Source of the DNA: Eutrophomonas brisbanensis
GTDB taxonomy: Bacteria; Pseudomonadota; Gammaproteobacteria; Burkholderiales; Eutrophovitaceae
Direction: 5' to 3'
Assembly: GCA_038141705.1 (NCBI GenBank)
Contig: JAYQIQ010000003.1
Location: 1 to 7,098, forward strand
DNA: 7,098 bases
This document shows positions 6,987-7,098 of this stretch, piece after piece. The notes beneath the pieces were generated by a model. That model saw only the letters and a program-made list of their open reading frames with translations, did not search any database and was not told the origin of the DNA. The stretch's first letter is position 1; every line of letters begins with the position of its first letter. The translations under genes were made by a program, and so were the position numbers.

Positions 6987-7098
6987 ATGTTTATTAAGCC
7001 GTTAATTAAATTAATAACGATTATTACTGCAACCTCTTTATTCGTAGGATGCAAAGCGGATTCGCTTGAAATTAAGTTAAGTGACAAGGATGTTCAAT
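6987..7098 (+). CDS. Putative lipoprotein, N-terminus only (runs off window)
   Basis: The ATG at 6987 is preceded by GGAG (6977-6980) at a six-base spacing, and the frame stays open for 37 codons to the window end. The N-terminus has lysines at 4 and 8, a hydrophobic stretch (about 9-20), and SLFVGC ending at C22. This resembles a signal peptidase II lipobox, although the -3 residue is phenylalanine rather than the usual leucine, valine or isoleucine. The mature start is CKADSLEIKLSDKDVQ. Lysine at +2 would not give inner-membrane retention under the E. coli rule, so an outer-membrane or periplasm-facing lipoprotein is likely. The short mature part is loosely reminiscent of YceB/DUF1439 lipoproteins, but that is a guess. 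It lies 57 bases after the Rieske gene on the same strand. Confidence 0.65.
   Translation, partial: MFIKPLIKLITIITATSLFVGCKADSLEIKLSDKDVQ

Noticed and set aside
1..7098. A novel defence, mobile or secondary-metabolite system.
   Set aside because: Every sizeable gene belongs to a known housekeeping family; no integrase, transposase, repeat array or unfamiliar gene cluster is present.

Overview
The window is a stretch of core bacterial chromosome, most likely from a gammaproteobacterium. The evidence is the gene order: an RNase E gene (rne) on the minus strand, divergent from a plus-strand cluster of rluC, an HAD phosphatase and a small Rieske protein, with a low-molecular-weight protein tyrosine phosphatase gene converging on the 3' end of rne. 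This resembles the rne/rluC neighbourhood of pseudomonads and related marine lineages. Base composition is moderate, with AT-rich intergenic DNA. The species cannot be named from the sequence.

Layout. Positions 1-1422 (+) hold the 3' two thirds of uvrB, whose start lies outside the window. A low-molecular-weight phosphotyrosine phosphatase gene follows after 7 bases (1430-1924, +). It converges on rne (1950-4541, -), which encodes an intact 863-residue RNase E. A 403-base divergent intergenic region (4542-4944) carries the rne leader and the putative promoters. Then come rluC (4951-5914, +), an HAD phosphatase gene (5925-6579, +), a ferredoxin-like Rieske gene overlapping the HAD gene (6558-6929, +), and the first 37 codons of a probable lipoprotein gene (6987 to the window end, +).

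Three of these conserved genes (uvrB, rluC and the HAD gene) are each broken by one frame change. Each sits exactly at a homopolymer (T6, A8, A5) and each is repaired by removing one base. The pattern points to homopolymer over-calls in the assembly rather than three real pseudogenes, so I annotate each as a single gene.

How the genes relate. RNase E and RluC are both RNA-centred: RNase E cleaves and matures RNA and scaffolds the degradosome, and RluC makes three pseudouridines in 23S rRNA. UvrB is the damage-verification subunit of nucleotide excision repair. The HAD and Rieske proteins lie in the rluC cluster and probably share its transcript; their substrates are not evident.

No defence system, mobile element, CRISPR array, tRNA or rRNA gene was seen. 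The most interesting non-coding signal is the rne leader on the minus strand. It has a strong hairpin that buries the rne Shine-Dalgarno sequence, an upstream hairpin whose 3' arm could alternatively pair next to that Shine-Dalgarno hairpin, and an AU-rich tract between them. This suggests RNase E autoregulation through its leader, as known in E. coli, but with an architecture that should be checked.
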